Assembly: GCA_037833965.1 (NCBI GenBank)
Contig: AP031356.1
Span: 25,070,501 to 25,134,500 of the forward strand
Length of the DNA: 64,000 nt
Source: Marchantia polymorpha subsp. ruderalis
Taxonomy: Eukaryota; Streptophyta; Marchantiopsida; Marchantiales; Marchantiaceae
Direction: 5' to 3'
Positions 26,152-41,464 of this stretch are shown piece after piece (positions within the stretch are counted from its first letter, which is position 1; each line of letters starts with the position of its first letter). A model generated the notes under the pieces. That model made no database searches, was not told the origin of the DNA, and was given only the letters and a program-made list of their open reading frames with translations. A program made the translations under genes and the position numbers.

Positions 26152-28137
26152 ATTCAATTCAACTGAACGAAACTTATGAATTTAATAAGTATCATATATT
26201 TAACACCTTAAAATATATTTGAATCTTTTGGAAGTGATAGAGTGATATAATAATCATCACTTCATATCCAAAACCTCATTGATCTAACTTTGAAACATAT
26301 AAAAAAATAGTTTTAGGGGAAGAATTTTGAAAAAATTTGAAAGATTTACATATGTGATGATTCTTATTTCCATTCTGATAAAAAAATGTTTTTAATATAT
26401 TTTTTAAAATTACAAAATTCAATGAAATTCAGAAAAAAAAACTGTGAAATTGGGAATCTCTTAATAAATTTATGTATATTTTATTGATTATAATGTACTT
26501 GAATATGAAATACTTAGAAAAACATATAATAGCATTTTCTACCAACACAAATGTCCTTTTCTACTATCATTAACATATATTTGATGATAATACTCATGCA
26601 ACACTATTCTTTATCAAAATAAATCGTAAAACCAATGCATAATAGAGTATCATTTATTTTTATTTTTACGTTTTATTTTGATCACATGATTATTTATATT
26701 TTTTAAAATTTTTATGATTGAAATCATCATTTAATTCATTGTGATTGATAAAAAAGAAAAAAGTTTAAATTCACCTAAATTTCAAGTAAAAAATTCTAAA
26801 AAACATTCTAGAGTAATATTTCATTCATCAATATCTTTCATAAGCATAAATGGATTTTAAGGAAAAGAATACTAATTTTAATTTAATGCTGAAAAATCAT
26901 TTATACATCTTAAGTTTAATTTTATTGATTTTTTTTAAAAAAAAATATTAATTTGTGAACTTAATCTTTATGAAGAACTGAATTATGAAATTGCATATCA
27001 CATTTTTAGAGATGAAAAATATTAAGGATGAATAGAAATTTTGTTTATAAATATATTTATCATTAAATTTTGGGTAAAAATATTACAAGTTATAATTTAA
27101 TGTTTGTAATATGTATCTGAAATTTTACAAATTTTGTATTTTAAAATCTCAGATTTTTTTAATTCTGACAATGATCTTCTCATGTCTTACTCAATTACTT
27201 ATGTCACAAAATTATCCGAATATGTATAAAAGAGTGATTGTTCATGTTATTAAAGAATATTTTAAAAATATTTCAACTACATGGAGGATTTATCTATTTT
27301 TGTTATGAAAAAAAATTCATAGCTAACATGTTTATAAACAGTCTGTTTTTTAAATATATTTTGATCTCATATGAAGAAAATATTTGACACATATCAAACT
27401 TTAAAATTTTCAAGAAAAAAGATTATTTTTCCAATCCTAAAGAAAACGATATATTTTGATTTTTAAAATCGATACCGGAGCCACGTATTATAATTTTAAT
27501 AGTCTAAGAAATCAATAAATATATCAATCATAAATTATTCATTCATTCTTATGTAAAATATTAAAAATTAAATTAAATTTTTGTAAAATGTATAATTTAT
27601 ATGTAAACTTATTATCGACTTAATCGTTGATATCATCGGAACGTGGGAATTTGAGCTAAATATATCTAGTGTGTATATCTTAGGTCAATATAACATATTC
27701 ATAGATATGATGCTCTTGAGAGCATAATTTATACTTATTATTTGGTCGTATCCATGAATTTAGAGCTGGATAAGCGCTTTCCATTCAGTATTTTATATTA
27801 AGTGTTTCTCTTCTGCTTTTTATTGGTAAGATTGTAGTGCCAGGTGACGTGCATGCGTTGGTATATTGTAGAGGATTCTTTCATTTATGCAGATAACTTC
27901 GTAGAGTTCAGGAACATGCCTCCTCTTATTTTGATATTCAAGTAAATGATTATTATTGGTGCTTATTATAATGCTTATTAGATTATTGTTTGATACTTTG
28001 TGAGAACAATAAAGAAAATATTTTGTTGAACATATTGAATAATTTAGCTAAGACATATACCAATCAAATGCAATGATTCATCATATGTTCGATACCTTGT
28101 ACTCAACAGGATGTTAGACTCAGTTAATGTGATATAT

Positions 28138-28257
28138 TTGGCGCTCATTGTGCTAATTTTGCCAATGGTTTCATCAATGACGGGGTCTGAACATTATTTG
28201 GCGCTCATTGTGCTGATTGAGCCAATGGTTCCATCAATGACAGGGTCTGAACATTAT
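28138..28257. repeat. Two tandem copies of a 60-base unit
   Basis: Units starting near 28138 and 28198 share GGCGCTCATTGTGCT, GCCAATGGTT and TCTGAACATTATTT at the same offsets. They differ at a few positions. They lie just left of the large inverted repeat at 28363-28607. Confidence 0.85.
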
Positions 28258-28362
28258 TTTGTTATAAACTTCGGTAATCATTCGCGATTTGGTCTCGCGC
28301 GGTCTTCCCTCCACCGATAGGGCATAGTAGCTCCATGTGAGAGCCTTTAAAACCATGGATCT

Positions 28363-28607
28363 GGTAATCGTCGACTTTTCCCGTCTCGTCCGGAATTGTT
28401 CCTCTGTCACTATCGGCTGAACCTGGTATACTGTGGAAAACACATAGACTGAGTACCATGATAACTGCTGTCCCCCACTATCGCAACTGAGTACTGTGAC
28501 CATGCCAGGACAAGTGGATGTGTTTGTGTTTTTCCAAAGTATACCAGGTTCAGCCGATAGTGACAGAGGAACAAAACCGGACGAGACGGGAAAAGTCGAC
28601 GATGACC
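28363..28607. repeat. Long inverted repeat, arms of about 83 bases
   Basis: The left arm (28363-28446) and right arm (28525-28607) are reverse complements over almost their whole length, with only a handful of mismatches and small indels. The spacer is about 78 bases. Shared landmarks are GTCGACTTTTCCCGTCTCGTCC on the left strand and its complement on the right. Both arms encode the same peptide when read outward from the centre (YQVQPIVTEEQ). This is either an inverted duplication of a coding fragment or the core of a foldback element. A single-stranded copy would form a long hairpin. Confidence 0.9.
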
Positions 28608-29043
28608 GAAACTGGACTACACGGACGTAAATTTACAGTCAGATGTACTCTGAGACCATTTTCTGGACATCACATCATTGCAAGAGCTCGCACGAGAATC
28701 TTCTGATGCCATCGAGTTTATAAGAGCCATAAATATGAAATTGTTGCTGCAGGTTCCAAAGCTTTTATCGCATCAATCAGTCCTAACGTTCCTGAAACCT
28801 TCCACAATTATTGCTCAGAATGATAGGGATTCGAGCCCGCTTCTCGAGAAGTTCAAAATCTGTCGCTGATGATCAATACAAGGACGACAGGATTTGAATT
28901 GTACGAGAGATTGCGTCTTGAGCACTTGAACGTAATATGGTTGAGCGATTTAATGCTAATCACGACCAGCACTCAAATCGAGTTTCAGCATCAGGGAATC
29001 TTTGACCGGCGACCTCATGTAGGAAGTTACCGGCCTGCAATAC

Positions 29044-29089
29044 TAGGTGGTGACCTGACCTGCAATCTTAGGTAGTGACCTGACCTGCT
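29044..29089. repeat. Short tandem repeat of about 25 bases
   Basis: GTGACCTGACCTGC occurs twice in succession, each preceded by TAGGTGG or TAGGTA. This is a minor local duplication. Confidence 0.7.
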
Positions 29090-31426
29090 ACTGGTTGTGA
29101 AGGAAGTTAATTTGGGTTCGTTCAGTCCATGTAAATAAAAAGTTACTCAAAGCGAATCAAAGTTACGTTGAAGAATTGTATAAAAGATCATGAATTCCCC
29201 ATCAGGCCAAGGGAATGAAATAAGTAATATATTTTAAATCTAGTAAAATTAATTTGAAATACTGTTATTTTATAAAATTGTGCTATGATGATCTAAATAC
29301 TTATATTTTAAAATTTCGAAAGAGAGAAAACAAAAATCAAAATAGATAGTACAAGCGAAATTTAGTTAATAATAATGATACACACTTATAGTTATATGAA
29401 AAATGACATTAGATAAACCATATTCTCTTCTCAAAATGTGAATTATAGATTCAAATACAATCTAATTTTGATTTAACATCTTTACAAAAGATTTCATTGC
29501 AAACAATATCTTAACATTATTTCGCATATCCAAAAACATGTCTATATAATGTAATATCACTAAGTTGATGAAAATCATGAATGAATTAAGATAAGTGCAA
29601 TTTTAATAAGATCTTAGCCCCAAATAAACTTCCACATCCTGTATATTAAAGATAAAATTTTCGATTATCAAATAATGGGTGTAACTCAAAATTTGAAAAA
29701 AATATGTACATTAATATTATAAAACAAAAAAAGAAATGATTTTTGTTACAAATATCACTTCATATATAGAAAAAACTGACTAACTTTTATACTTGCATCA
29801 AAAAGTCATTTCAATGATTATAAATTTCTTTCAAATCGTAAAAATCAAAGTATCATACACATATATAAATATGATGTTGACAATAACAACATAAAAGATG
29901 ATAACATTAAATCTCTTTTACAGTTAGAATAAATTTCTAGAATTTACATTTTAAATCTTTGAAAAAACTATGAATTATGAATAAGTTGAATATCTAGTTT
30001 TTTATTCACAATTTATACAATTAACATTCGTTTCAAAAGATATTTGAAATTTTTAAATGAGTAAAGAACATTAATATTTAAAATCAAGGATCAAGTTAAA
30101 ATACATTTTTATCATGAAAATTGAGGAGCTAACATTGACATTATCAAATAAAATTTACATGAATAATATCTATTGGAAGAGAAACAAATAAATTCAAGCT
30201 AAATTCAAAAAAAAATGATAAGATCTTATAAATTTTAAATATAATATAAAATTATTATTATTACTACTTTTATAACTTGAGACTTAACATGTTCAGGCAA
30301 TCTTATTTAAAAGCTGTAATTTCAAATCTATTATGTTTTATAATTGATAAAGTTTGTACTACAAATATTATTCAATAAAGATATAAGATCACGTTGAAAA
30401 ATTTAATAAGATTTAAAATCTTGAAAGTTATCAGCTATTTAGTAAAATTAGTTTCATTTACCCAATAACAATTAGAAACTCATAAAAATTTTATAATTTT
30501 AATGGATTCTCATTTTTTAATATAAGAAAATAATATTTCAAAACGTTAAAAAACGATATGTTAAAGATTTGACAAAAATAATTAATTAAAAAATGATTTT
30601 TTTTCAGCAATATGATTCAAAATTGTGAAGGATTTCATTAAAAAATATACTCTTAATAAGAAATATATAATATGCTTTCAATCAAAAAAGGCTTATGATG
30701 AAAAATAATGATAATTTTTTATATCAAATGAAAAATATTCAAGAAATTAAAGTTTTTATTTTATCAAAATTCAAATTTTGAACAAAATAAAACGTTGATT
30801 CACTCAAATTTTAATTTTACATGATAGAAAATCACTTTTTGCTATTCATAAAATGTTAATTTCAGAATTTTCCAAATGAAGTTCCAAACAAGTATTTCTT
30901 AAAGTTGATGAGATGTTGATTTTTTAAATACTTCATTTGAATTTTAAACAAGTCTTGAGATTTATGACGTGTTAAAATTTTAAAATTCTTGAGTACAATT
31001 TTATACAAACAATTTTTTAAGATGAAAATATGTGATAATATTATTTTCATATGACACAAATTTTAAAAATTAAAACCATATTAAAAATTTACTTTTTTGA
31101 TGAAATTCATCACATAAAAAATTTGACTTGAAATGATTCATATTTTATATTAAAAATTAAAATAATTTATATAATTGATACTAGACATCTTAAAATATGT
31201 TTTTTAAAATTTATCTATTTAAAATAAAATAAAACGTTAATTTTCTAATTTTTCTAAATTTTACGAGCTTGTTACTTGATTAAGGTTAAAGTTTTGTGAA
31301 CGTTGTTTTATGATCATTACATAGAAGAACAGTTTTTAATGTTGGGTGTTATAGTGTTAGAAGGTTTCTTATTATTTATATAGTAATGTGTAGGTATATT
31401 CTTCTAAATTTTATTTTGTAAAACTG

Positions 31427-31452
31427 ATATATATATATATATATATATATAT
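31427..31452. repeat. (AT)n microsatellite
   Basis: About 13 AT dinucleotides in a row within the AT-rich region. Confidence 0.95.
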
Positions 31453-33899
31453 TAATGGTCATTCGAAATTTATATAGTTATATTTATTCACACATAACGT
31501 AGCTTTTATTTGTTATAGAAATAGTAACTATGCGATTATGCCCACTTACCGGTTTACGCCAACTTCAGTAAGCAAGTCCTAGCCGAAGGTGACAATACAC
31601 CGGTTAGAAATTGGTGAAATGCTACATGCTACTGGTTATAGTAGGTAGGAACAACCTCCTGGGTTCCTTATTGAAACGTACAGTCAGTTTTGGACTTTAT
31701 CATGTGACGATGTCATTGACCCTACCGATGAGGATCCACTTCCGAAAAACCTTTGCAAAAGACTTTTGGGATATCAATAAACATTCACATTTTGCAGGAG
31801 TGTTGTAGAAAATGCAGCGAAGGCGATCATCAAATTTGTCCTCATGTGTAGATGTGAAGAAGTATGTGTCAAGACCCGTGAAGATCTTGAAAACACTAAT
31901 TAAACTACTAAATCAATATAATTCTCTGTGTTCGAAAGCGATCCTTACTCTTCAAACGAGATCTGTGTGCACCTTACTACTCTCTTTGTTACTTTGAGAA
32001 GTACATTGGGAAGCAAAATCGTATTCAACTTGATCTCTGCGGAGGTTACATCCGGGGAAGACTTCGATGTGTGGTTTAATTAAAAAATAGCAGATCCTGG
32101 AACGTTTAGCGCTCCGAATTATTTATTCAGATAGAATAGAAGTAAATATTTGAATCCATAGAATCAGACATATCTGAATTTGAGATAATGTGATAGACGT
32201 ATGGTTCTTGTCTGCTCTAGATAAAAATTAAAACCTCAACATTGGCGCATGGGAAGAAAAGGAAACTAGAGCAGAAAGCACTAGCTGGTTACTTATTCTC
32301 TATATTTGTAACCTATCACTCATCCGTGCATAGACAGTCTCAGGTGAAGTATTAACGACCTCTGATAGCCATATGAAGTCACATTTGCGGTGGCCGGTGG
32401 ATGGTGATCCACTAGAAGTCCGGAATCGGTGTGACCGGGGGCACAGGGGCCATGCCAAGTAGGCCGCAGTAGCCCTGACAGCGTGTCCAGTCAACGAGTC
32501 CTTCAACCACGGCAATCAGCTAACCGAGCACATCTATTTCGGGGAAAGCCGACAGCGCCAGCTGGTGCTTTCGGATGTACATTGTACGTCTTCAGTAGGA
32601 GAGTTGATGTCGGTACCTTCCACCGATCGGGAGAGCTGCATCCTTTTGGCTATATTACTCGGTGAAGTTGCTGGGCTATCTTTGCAGTAAGAACGGACGC
32701 ACCTCCGATTCTCTAACCCGGAAGCCTTGGAGTGCAATATTTTATAGTCCACAGAAAGTAGACGGAAGGAAATCAAAAGCCATTTGAAACACCATTAACT
32801 GGAGCATGCAGCAAAAGCAAGCTAGAAGTCCAACCCAAGGACCAAAATGAAGTAGCCAACAATGTTTTTAAATCACGATGTAACATAATTTGCATGAAGG
32901 TGGCATTTGGTCTAATATCACCTACATGCTGATAACTAAATGTGTGACAACTGGATTTAGATAACTATTCTTTAATCTAAAGATTCTTGCACGGTGAAGT
33001 GACTATTTCAGCCAATATAAACATTGATCTTCAAAAAGAAATAAAGGAAATTTTATTTTAGTAATTTATACCCAATCTTTACGGCAGTATCATCAAGGTC
33101 TAAGCTATAAGTTTGTATCATTAAAAACTATTTAAAATTAAAGTACATCCCTAATCCCGTGACAATGAAAAGTAGTTATATGTTTATTAATGTACAGTTA
33201 CAAATATTTTCTCTGTAATTAAAGTACTTATACTTACTTATAAAACATAAGTTATCCGTATGAAATCCTCACTTTATGTTTTAACTTATGAGGGATTTCT
33301 TTTTATGGGTCATATCTGTTGTGTAATTGTAAACTAGTTTGTGATTTTAAAGTAGCCACCCATCAATGTTTATGCTTTCTTAATTGGAGGTTTGGATGTA
33401 ATGTGTTTCTCTGTTACTTCTAAATAAAGTCTAAATATTGAATCAACTATGCGACGTTTATGGTGAATTTTTTGTTGTATCAATGATAAACCAAAACGCC
33501 CTCGCACAAGAGATAAAGAGCAACTGTGCAATAGTAAGCATTGTCCAGAAATAGATCACGGGAGCTGGAAACTGTTACGATGACATGAGAAACCTCCCCT
33601 GGCCAACTACCGCTCAACTGTTGTTCCATATGTAATGTGTTGAATGTAGCATTGGAGCTTGGCGTCGAAGAGTCCCTCGACGTGTTATAATACTTCTCAC
33701 GAAAGTCGAAAATTGAGCGTACATGTGAAAAGTAATAAAACGAAAAGATGAGATATTGTACGATCATGGGAAATTAATAAATTTTCGTTATAGTAGTGCA
33801 GTTGTGAACAAAGGTTTCCATGTGGCATAGAGTTTGTTCGAACTTGATAGAGGTGCACAGCGGAGAGGAAGTTAAAACAGTTGAAATCTAAACTTTTGT

Positions 33900-35645
33900 A
33901 GGGAAAGTAAAGCGGTAAGACATGGCATGTGTTTATTTCATGTGATTATTGCTATTTCAATCCCGTATTGAGATATTGCTGGTTCGAGAGATTAGGAGCA
34001 AGGATGTAGAATTGCTCGAATCAAACCAGAGTGCTATTTATCGTGGACTGCTATCTGAGAGAGGTAATTCTTAGTCAAGCGGAGACAGCCGTACGGCTGA
34101 TGATATTGAATGGGCAGAACGAGAGTAATTAAATCCACGAGCATGATAGTTTTTAACACCTAAAAGAATAAACAAAATGCACCGATGCTTTAAATTTTTT
34201 TATTGTTGTTGCCCAGTGCTACGTACGAAAGGGTGGAATGAGAAGAACAAAATGAGCGTACAAAATTCTAACAGTTCCGCCCGTCACGAACAGCGAGCGA
34301 GCGATGTGGGCACTGGGTAGCCAATGGTGCGGATTCCAGTCAAAAGTCGGTCCGGATCACGATCCCACGTAGAAGACACCGTTAGAGCTCCTATGCCAGG
34401 ACACAAACCATCACCGCACGTTGTGCAGTCTAATGAATATCGGGTGCTCGTCAAACGCCGTCCCCCGGTCCTGCCCCGGTCCATCGTTCGAAGCACGGCC
34501 CGTGGAACGGTGGGGGCCGACCGTGGGCCTGTTGCAAGAAAATTCAACGCCCCAGGAGAGCAGGAGCAGGAACAGGACGGACGGTATCGACGGTAGTCAA
34601 GGGGAGGGGGGGAGGGGGGGAGGGGAGGGGGCAGGCCTACAGGGTGACAGGGGCCGGAGGTGGGGTACGTGGCAGCAGGAGCACGGGCGGGTATCTATCG
34701 AGGTGGAAAGGGTAGGCTGGTGACTGGAAAAGCTTTTCGGTTAGGGTTTAGGGTAGTGCGGAAAGCGAGAGTTGCAACGCCCGACGAGGCGAACATACCG
34801 GCCGACGGAAAGGAGACTGTGCTGCAGCAGGGGAGGCGACGAGAAAGTACCGCCGAGCAGACACCGACTGGTGGCGGACAACGGACCAGGCCGGTACCTG
34901 TACAATGTACAAGTACTGCTGAATCTGTTGGTGCTGTTGTGGGTTGTTCGTCTGAGGGGGCGTGATACATCTAGCGATTCTACCGATTCTACAGTCGGAT
35001 CCGATAGCGGAGGCCGCAGCATTTAGATCTCTGCGGGCGGGCTGCCGCATGAATCGAGCGCCTGGAAATTAAGCCCCGAGCGAGAGAGACGAAGTGAGGG
35101 AAAAGAAAAGGTAAGTGCCCTCGTCACCGCTAGAGATCAGTAGAGTGGTACCGTAGTCTGGGAATATCAAGTTCTTGATCAAGCGCTGGTGCTGCTCTAG
35201 GGTGGACCGCTGCTGGTGAGACTCATCTATGGCACCTTTTTCTAGAGGGTAGAGCTGAGTTGTAGACTGGTGTGTTTTGTCTTTAATCTTGGATCTGGGC
35301 GTTAAGTGAGCTTATGGACCAGCTTGGGATTCTGTGGTTGCCGAAGAATGCAGACGATAGAAGTCGGAATGCAAGTCAGATAGAGGAACACTGACTAGAA
35401 CTAGCTAGCTGCTGAGTTTCGAGGGTGAGTGGATGAGACAGAGAAACTTAGCTATCGTAGCTGCGCTGCAGTCTACATTTACTTGTCTGTTTCGCTCCTC
35501 ATCTCAGCTCCCTTTCCGAAAGGACATTAGACGATTTGGAAGTTCTTCTCTGTTCGCCCTGTCAATCTTCTCTCAATCCACTCGGCGAAATCGGATTGTT
35601 ACAGGAGCTCTCAGCAAGGGCAGGTTTAGAGTGGACTCTGTGGGA
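33900..35645 (+). promoter_or_regulatory. Upstream region of the spermidine synthase gene
   Basis: Composition switches here from AT-rich to GC-rich. Several overlapping open frames on both strands at 34.3-35.0 kb are compositional artefacts. A G-rich tract lies at 34601-34631 and a plant telo-box (TTAGGGTTT, the complement of AAACCCTAA) at 34742-34750. A strong splice donor (AAAAG then GTAAGTG) at 35110/35111 marks the likely end of a non-coding first exon. The matching acceptor may be the TTGTTACAG ending at 35604. This arrangement, a 5' UTR intron ahead of the start codon, is inferred. Confidence 0.5.
34601..34631 (+). promoter_or_regulatory. G-rich tract with G-quadruplex potential
   Basis: Five runs of four to seven G, each separated by a single A, lie within 31 bases, about 1 kb upstream of the spermidine synthase start. 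This pattern fits the standard quadruplex rule on the plus strand. Function is not shown. Confidence 0.7.
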
Positions 35646-38201
<2,556 letters not shown>

Positions 38202-41200
38202 GTCCTGTTTCGATAGTAACAATAGTCTGTCAAAGGGCATTACTTGTTAGATGATTCCCTCGATTAGTTGAATCTTTTTCCTTTTATTGTAAATTGAGGT
38301 GAGACGGAATCCGGAAGAATTTTGTGTACCATTCCACCAGAAATATCTTCGCAGTAAAGATACCTTCCATGCCAGTGAGCTCTGCTTGAAATGACAGAAA
38401 GGATTATTTTCTTTCTCTATGGTTCCCAACCTAATATTGAGAAGCGTAGCGTTTCCAAGGTCAGGATGGCCAATATCTATTTTCTTTTCACTATCTTTTA
38501 ACTCTGGTTGTAGGTCAGATAAATCATTAGCGATCTTTGAGGGCCCGACCGCTTATTCGATCCATCCACTTGCCAAATGGCAGGACGGTTATTCCGGCCC
38601 TTGTGAAATTACACCTTACACTGCTCGCTGATGACATGTTTTTATCGTCGTTCTATCAATGGCTTATCATATGATTTGGCGCTATTTTAGGCACCTAAAA
38701 TTATCTTTAATCATCGGTTTAGTCAATTCATCATTCGTTTTCTCTAAAATAAGGCGATTGATAATCCTCAATTAAAAAATCGACAACGGATGAAATTGCA
38801 GACTATCCCCTAGATGTTATCTATCTTTTGGTAAATCAATGCTGCTCCAATTTCGTCTTTAGTCACTAGAGACAAATTTGGAATTTGTACACACTAGAGT
38901 CTAGTGTGTACTACAAGCAAGTTTACACTTACTTTGAACATCAGACGTCTAGAGGAATAGTTATTTGAAGGTATATAGTTGCAACTTGATAGATTTGCGT
39001 TTCAAAGTTATTCCAAAAGCTTTCTTAGCAAAAATTGATACTTTTCATTATTGAAAATGGATGTCAACTAATGTAGTAATAATGGAATACATCCTTTTAT
39101 GTTTCATTTTGGTAAGTGCAATGAGCAAGAGATTTTTCCCATCATTCATTTTAACATTATGTTCGGAGAAGTAAAAAGAAAATGGATAAAAAATATTGAA
39201 AATCTTGTGAATTATTCATGTTAGTTGTATATGGAGTTCATGCATGATAATGTTTCATAATGATGGAAGATGTTTTAAGTTTCATCTACAATTAAGCAAA
39301 ATCCATTTATGAATTATCGATCTCAATAACTATTATTTATCTCAAGGCAATGACAGAAACTAGCATTAAAAAAATAAAATGTAATCTTTTTTACTAAGAT
39401 GGATGCAAAAAATTCACTGTCTTTGTTAGAATAATATTGAACATGAAAAAGTAAGTTTTTTTTTACTGTTGAGTGATAACGATATTAGCATTCCTTCATT
39501 TGAAAGTTTAGTGTGTTACTTTTCAGAGTTTTCAAATGGTCTGACTTTAATTTAAAGATTATTATGATATATCAGCATTATGTAATATCTGGATATATGC
39601 AACCACTATCAAAATCTTACAAAATTGACAGTATAGATCATATTACCAGTTTAATTAGCATGAGAAAGACCTTTCTGTCTAATCATCCTAGAATAACTCA
39701 AATATACTTTGTTGATAAAAAGATCATCATCATGCTTGTTCTTGGTTGTTTATCAACATTTAAATATTTAAAAGCATCAGACTTATTAATAGTCTTTAGT
39801 TAGAAATCTATTTCTATTTTTTAACATTTATTATTTTAATATATATATATAATACTCAAGATTTCAAAAATCAAAAGTTTGATTTTCTAGAATGTTGAAA
39901 TCAATGGTAAACTATATATCTTTGTATTCATCGGAAAAATATATTTACTTTATAAAGGAGCATCTTACCGATGCATTTGATAACATGCAATGTAGGTGAT
40001 GAGCCAATCATCACTAATGCATGCACTTTCCTATTCATATTTTTTATGGTATGCATCTGAAGTTGAAATTTACACAACTATTCATTTCACCCACATATCG
40101 TCATCTTTTATGGCCATCAACCTTTATTATCCAATGCTTGATATTCCAAAAATTGATTAAGATTCCTTCAACCTGCTAGTAGATAGTTCGGACTTTGTTC
40201 ATGTAAATTATTTAAAATAAATTGTTCTCTTTTTTGCCATCAAGGTGTAAAATTCCAATCTTTGATACTCCAAATATTCATGCAGATCCCTTCAAACTGT
40301 CTATGATTAGTTCAAATATATTTGATGTAAAATAGATAAACCAAAATATTCATATTCATTGTGCTACAGCTATCAATTTGTGCTTTCTTGTTCCATTTAG
40401 CATCAGCACACGAGGGATAGTCTTCTATAAGCAACACTCCAACGCCTTGGACGTAACTTCGGTTAAACTTTGATTACCTGCACATAAATTAGGCGTATCC
40501 TTTGTAAATTTCGATTTAGTAATTGTCATTTTCAGCAGGCTCTGTTTTTTTGGAAGACAAGTGGGTTGGCTGTCGAACTGCAAGATATATGTGTAATGAA
40601 TGGACTGTTCCAGTAAACACAGAGAAAGTTGGAGGCTGCTGTTGACGTGAATCTCACATTTTGGAGTTCGCGTAGATCAAGATAATTCAGTGCTGCTGGT
40701 GCTACGCTTGTCAAATTATAAGTTGTAGATTTCTTGGTACTCTGTAATTGGATTGATCAGGTAGAAACTACAAGCGTCAATCTAACTCCCCATTTGCAGT
40801 TCTTGCCCAGTGATATAGGATAACAACCCAGTCTCTACATTTGCAGGTCCGGAAATAATTAACATGTCGTGCCTCTAATACCTGAACCGGCCTGGGGAGC
40901 AGACAACAGTTGCAGCTTGCAGGAACAGCAGGTCGTTGCTCACTCGACCTTCGTCAGGAATGATGACGGTTTACATAAATCGAATGCTTGAACATCTAGT
41001 TTTTGATCTCTTGAGCAGTCTTGAAAGACTCAGATATGTGACCGAAGTCTAGGCAAGCTCTCTCTGCAAGGTTTGGTCAATTTGAACAGAAGGTAATAAT
41101 ACTACATTCCCCTTACGGGTCAATCTAAATTATGGCGGAGTGGTGAGTGAGTTGAATGGACAAGGCAGTAGTGACGATGAGAAGATAGGAGCAAAGCATC

Positions 41201-41464
41201 AGCATCCTATATCCTCGATGTGTAGCTAGGTCATTCGTCCCCTACTTAGAATTCCAGACATAATGAAAATTGGTTACAGCCTAGACGGGAGACAATAGTA
41301 CGAAGGTGGATCCATCTGTCTAAAGGATGTTCCAACTCAACACATGGAGAGCTTCATTAGCATGTAAATCATGAGAGGCGTCGTGTCAATGGAGGCAGTA
41401 GATGGCAAAAATCTCCGGTTTTGTCGAGGCCAGAAAAGGCACATTTTATCATGATTGCAGGGAA
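38202..41464. other. Intergenic region between SPDS and the heat-shock gene
   Basis: The SPDS 3' UTR is followed by AT-rich sequence to about 40.4 kb, then moderate-GC sequence to 41.46 kb. No gene is supportable. Open frames below 100 codons have no recognisable motifs. A diverged tandem duplication lies at about 40108-40350. The SPDS and heat-shock genes converge on this spacer. Confidence 0.55.
40108..40350. repeat. Diverged tandem duplication of about 120 bases
   Basis: Two successive blocks follow the same order: a GCCATCAA start, then a TTGATA-TCCAAA core, then a CCTTCAA element, then a GTAAA-AATA-AA tail. Identity is moderate and indels are present, so this is an old duplication. Confidence 0.45.

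Larger units (their letters stand above)
21800..33900. other. AT-rich gene desert
   Basis: This is about 12 kb of very AT-rich sequence, densest at roughly 26.2-28.1 kb and 29.2-31.5 kb. It is interrupted by higher-GC patches near 22.9-24.3, 28.3-29.1 and 31.5-32.8 kb. There are no genes; open frames are low-complexity Lys/Asn/Phe/Ile products. It probably consists of old transposon remnants eroded by C-to-T change, but I could not recognise coding domains to prove that. Repeats within it are listed separately. Confidence 0.6.

Noticed and set aside
28815-28850. T-arm-like GGGATTCGAGCCC, possible tRNA
   Set aside because: No acceptor stem, D arm or anticodon arm could be paired at the right distances.
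34284-35050. Cluster of overlapping 80-100 codon frames upstream of spermidine synthase
   Set aside because: They occur in several frames on both strands at once, as high GC predicts, with no motif or splice support.
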